Part shown: positions 5,169-7,406 of the stretch, one piece after another | Position numbering within the stretch: the first letter of the stretch is position 1 | Layout of the letters: every line of letters starts with the position of its first letter | NCBI GenBank assembly: GCA_002789615.1 | Contig: PFTO01000195.1 | Span: 1 to 7,406 of the forward strand | Source: Acidobacteria bacterium CG_4_9_14_3_um_filter_49_7 | GTDB taxonomy: Bacteria > Acidobacteriota > Holophagae > Thermotomaculales > Thermotomaculaceae | DNA: 7,406 nucleotides | Direction: 5' to 3' | Program-made: the position numbers and the translations under genes | Notes under the pieces: model-generated | What the model saw: the letters and a program-made list of their open reading frames with translations, nothing else | Told to the model about the DNA's origin: nothing | Databases searched by the model: none

Positions 5169-6578
5169 TTGAGCAGTTTGCATAAATATGCGCCGCAAGG
5201 GCGTACGCGAAATCAAAGTGGAGAGAGTGCGGGGAGCAACCCCACGCAGTTTCAGGACAATACAAATCATCCAGTGAGATCACACAGACCGGAACACTCA
5301 GATTACGTTTCAAAAGGGGCATTTGCCACACTGATCTCACCCCTGAAAAAGGCTGTAAAAGATGCGGGATATGACACGCCGACACCTATTCAGGAATTGG
5401 CCATCCCCCATCTGCTGAATGGGCGGGATATGCTGGGCTGTGCCCAGACCGGGACAGGAAAAACGGCTGCGTTCATGCTGCCAATCCTGCAATATCTTAC
5501 CGAAAAGCCCCAGCGGCCGATACCCGGAAAGCCCCGTGTGCTGGTATTGACCCCCACCCGGGAACTTGCGGCACAGATTAACGACAGCATTTCGACCTAT
5601 GGGCGTTACATTCGGGTTGCCCATACCGTTGTTTTCGGTGGCGTGGGACAGCAGCCCCAGGTGACAAAACTTCGCCGTGGGCTTGATATTGTCGTCGCAA
5701 CACCGGGCCGGCTGCTGGATTTGATGCAGCAGGGACACGTGAGTCTGAACGCAATTGAGGTTTTTGTCCTGGATGAAGCGGACCGGATGCTCGATATGGG
5801 TTTCATCCATGACATTCGAAAAGTGATTGCGAAATTGCCGGAAAAACGCCAGTCGTTGTTCTTTTCGGCAACCATGGCCCCAGAGGTCGTGTCACTGGCA
5901 CAGACGCTGGTTCACGACGCGGTGGAAGTTTCGGTTACACCGGAGCAACCCACAGTGGAAAAGATCATCCAGAAGCTTCTGTTTGTGGACAAAGGGAACA
6001 AGGACAGTCTGCTGGTTTCGCTGATGAATGACAATAAACTGGAAAAAGTGATTGTGTTTACGCGGATGAAACATATGGCCAACAAGGTTGCGGGTAAACT
6101 TAACCGGGACGGGATCTCTGCCGCCGCAATTCATGGCAACAAGAGCCAGACGGCCCGAACCCAGGCACTTGATGACTTCAAAAGGGGAAAGGTACGCGTG
6201 CTGGTCGCGACAGACATCGCGGCGCGGGGCATTGACGTTGACAACATTTCCCATGTAATCAACTACGATTTGCCCAACGAACCGGAAACCTACGTCCATC
6301 GAATCGGCCGAACCGCGAGGGCGGGGCTGGATGGGTCCGCTATTTCATTTTGCAGCGCTGAAGAACGCAGCTATCTTCGTTCCATTGAACACTTGATTCA
6401 CCAGCGTGTGCCGATTGATATGGAGCACCGCTTCCACTCGGAATTTGCCAGAACGGCAACCGGTAGTGACGCCAAACCGGCTCCAAAGGTCATTCGACCG
6501 AGACGCCCACGCCCCACCGGTCAAACCCAGAGCAGGAGCAGTTTCCATGGTGGAAGAAGAAACCGTCAGTCCCGATAG
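5169..6578 (+). CDS. DEAD-box ATP-dependent RNA helicase, RhlE-like
   Basis: A cytoplasmic superfamily 2 helicase that unwinds short RNA duplexes in ribosome assembly, RNA decay or cold adaptation. Numbered from the TTG at 5169 (469 residues), it has the Q motif FATLISPLKKA with TPIQ (72-75), motif I AQTGTGKT (92-99, Lys98), Ia PTRELA (129-134), Ib TPGRLLD (178-184), II DEAD (202-205), III SAT (233-235), IV VIVFTRM (294-300), V ATDIAARGID (347-356) and VI HRIGRTARAG (377-386). The last 30 or so residues are Arg-rich, as in RhlE-type RNA-binding tails. The start is uncertain. The frame opens further up with TTG at 5151, which has no ribosome binding site. TTG at 5169 follows GAGGAG (5153-5158) at a long 10-nt spacing. 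GTG at 5274 would remove the unusual Ser/Asn/Gln-rich 36-residue extension but also lacks a site. It is monocistronic and ends before its own terminator. The subfamily (RhlE versus SrmB/DbpA-like) is a judgement from the short C-terminus. Confidence 0.93.
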   Translation: MSSLHKYAPQGRTRNQSGESAGSNPTQFQDNTNHPVRSHRPEHSDYVSKGAFATLISPLKKAVKDAGYDTPTPIQELAIPHLLNGRDMLGCAQTGTGKTAAFMLPILQYLTEKPQRPIPGKPRVLVLTPTRELAAQINDSISTYGRYIRVAHTVVFGGVGQQPQVTKLRRGLDIVVATPGRLLDLMQQGHVSLNAIEVFVLDEADRMLDMGFIHDIRKVIAKLPEKRQSLFFSATMAPEVVSLAQTLVHDAVEVSVTPEQPTVEKIIQKLLFVDKGNKDSLLVSLMNDNKLEKVIVFTRMKHMANKVAGKLNRDGISAAAIHGNKSQTARTQALDDFKRGKVRVLVATDIAARGIDVDNISHVINYDLPNEPETYVHRIGRTARAGLDGSAISFCSAEERSYLRSIEHLIHQRVPIDMEHRFHSEFARTATGSDAKPAPKVIRPRRPRPTGQTQSRSSFHGGRRNRQSR

Positions 6579-6627
6579 TCTGCACGAAAACCATGGTCAG
6601 GTTATGACAAATTCAATCGATTAAGAG

Positions 6628-6656
6628 AAATGCCGTCTTCACGACGGCATTTTTTT
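6628..6656 (+). terminator. Rho-independent terminator of the helicase gene
   Basis: AAATGCCGTC (6628-6637) pairs perfectly with GACGGCATTT (6643-6652) around the loop TTCAC, and a run of seven T residues (6650-6656) follows. It lies 50 nt after the helicase stop codon and directly before the aroC promoter region. Confidence 0.93.
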
Positions 6657-6700
6657 GCCCCGGCGTTTCGGCCTCAATATCCTGAAAAGCACGTTGAGTT

Positions 6701-6730
6701 TTGACATCGCAAAGACAAATAGCGTAAACT
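6701..6730 (+). promoter_or_regulatory. Sigma-70-type promoter of aroC
   Basis: A perfect -35 box TTGACA (6701-6706) is followed after 18 bp by TAAACT (6725-6730), which matches the -10 consensus at 4 of 6 positions. Initiation near 6737 gives a leader of about 25 nt to the aroC ATG. It lies just behind the helicase terminator, so aroC starts a new transcription unit. Confidence 0.7.
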
Positions 6731-6761
6731 ACCGGAAAGGCGCAAGTGAAGGAGGGCCCAT

Positions 6762-7406
6762 ATGGCCGGCAGTGTGATGGGAAAATTGTTTATGGTCTCC
6801 ACTTTCGGAGAGAGCCACGGTAAATCTGTGGGCGTAATTGTGGACGGCTGTCCATCGCAACTTCCTTTGAACGAAGAAGATATACAGAAAGAACTCGACA
6901 GACGCCGTCCGGGTCAAAGCGATCTCGTCTCCCCCAGAGAAGAAAGAGACCGGGTGGAAATCCTCAGCGGACTGTTCCAGGGACTCACCACGGGGACTCC
7001 CATCTGCATGGCGGTGTTCAACCGGGACACGAAACCCGGAGATTACGAAGCCATTCAAAATCTCTACCGTCCCGGCCACGGCGACTGGACTTACCAGCAG
7101 AAGTATGGCATCCGGGATCATCGGGGCGGGGGTCGTGCCTCTGCCAGAGAAACCATCGGGCGGGTCTGTGCCGGCGCTGTAGCCAAGAAAGTACTGGCCA
7201 GACAGGACGTGAAAATTCTGGGGCATGTAATTCAGGTGGGGAAAGTCTCTGCAACAGCCTTCGACCCGGAATTCATTGAAAAAAACCCCGTCCGCTGCGC
7301 GGATCCGGAAATCGCGGGAAAAATGGCGGACCAGATTCGCGCCGCACAGGATGAAGGGAATTCCCTCGGGGCAATTGTGGAAGTCAGGGTTACGGGACTA
7401 CCGGCT
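6762..7406 (+). CDS. aroC: Chorismate synthase (5' part, runs off the window)
   Basis: The seventh and last enzyme of the shikimate pathway. It converts 5-enolpyruvylshikimate 3-phosphate to chorismate, the precursor of Phe, Tyr, Trp, folate and quinones, using reduced FMN. The 215 codons present match the first 60% of the E. coli-type enzyme (about 360 residues), starting MAGSVMGKLF. Diagnostic segments are TFGESHGKSVG (14-24, with the catalytic-position His19), DRRRPGQS (46-53), YRPGHGDWTY (102-111, His106), and the FMN/substrate signature RGGGRASARETIGRV (121-135). The common RPGHAD is RPGHGD here. The ATG at 6762 follows AGGAGG (6750-6755) with a 6-nt spacer. The frame is open at the window edge without a stop, so the protein is cut by the window and not truncated in the genome as far as can be seen. 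It has its own promoter behind the helicase terminator. Confidence 0.96.
   Translation, partial: MAGSVMGKLFMVSTFGESHGKSVGVIVDGCPSQLPLNEEDIQKELDRRRPGQSDLVSPREERDRVEILSGLFQGLTTGTPICMAVFNRDTKPGDYEAIQNLYRPGHGDWTYQQKYGIRDHRGGGRASARETIGRVCAGAVAKKVLARQDVKILGHVIQVGKVSATAFDPEFIEKNPVRCADPEIAGKMADQIRAAQDEGNSLGAIVEVRVTGLPA

Noticed and set aside
5188..5277. ATG-initiated 29-codon basic ORF inside the helicase N-terminal region
   Set aside because: It has no ribosome binding site, lies out of frame within the helicase coding sequence, and has no recognisable content.

Overview
This window reads as ordinary bacterial chromosome. It is dense with housekeeping genes, has short intergenic regions, canonical Shine-Dalgarno sites and factor-independent terminators, and shows no transposase, integrase, phage gene, CRISPR array or toxin-antitoxin pair. 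The organism is a Gram-negative-type bacterium with type IV pili. The PilT sequence, with an IRSLIEEKEKT stretch where many PilTs have AIRNLIRE and a distinctive C-terminal tail, reminds me of Acidobacteriota-like PilTs. That placement is from memory and is weak; codon use and the other genes do not settle it.

Layout, left to right: a tRNA-Phe(GAA) gene on the minus strand (151-226) with its own promoter; an intergenic stretch with a hairpin and degenerate CATCAC repeats; pilT on the plus strand (573-1742), the retraction ATPase of type IV pili; a strong bidirectional terminator (1778-1813); a two-gene minus-strand operon in which a Na+/phosphate cotransporter (2508-3611) is followed by a separate PhoU-domain protein (1834-2505) at a 2-nt gap or 4-nt overlap; a minus-strand MscS-type mechanosensitive channel (3883-4878) ending in an Asp-Gln repeat; a divergent regulatory region; a plus-strand RhlE-like DEAD-box RNA helicase (about 5169-6578) with its terminator; and the first 215 codons of chorismate synthase aroC (6762 to the window end) behind a promoter with a perfect -35 box.

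The only genes that clearly work together are the cotransporter and the PhoU-domain protein: phosphate uptake and its probable regulator, produced as one translationally coupled unit. The others are independently promoted single genes for surface motility, osmotic protection, RNA remodelling and aromatic amino acid synthesis.

I did not find a convincing new system. The points most worth a second look are small: an exact hexanucleotide repeat encoding the (DQ)6 tail of the channel, a C8 tract inside pilT, the split of the usual transporter-PhoU fusion, several perfect inverted repeats at predicted promoters, a shared 13-bp element at the tRNA and pilT promoters, and an ambiguous, non-ATG start for the helicase.
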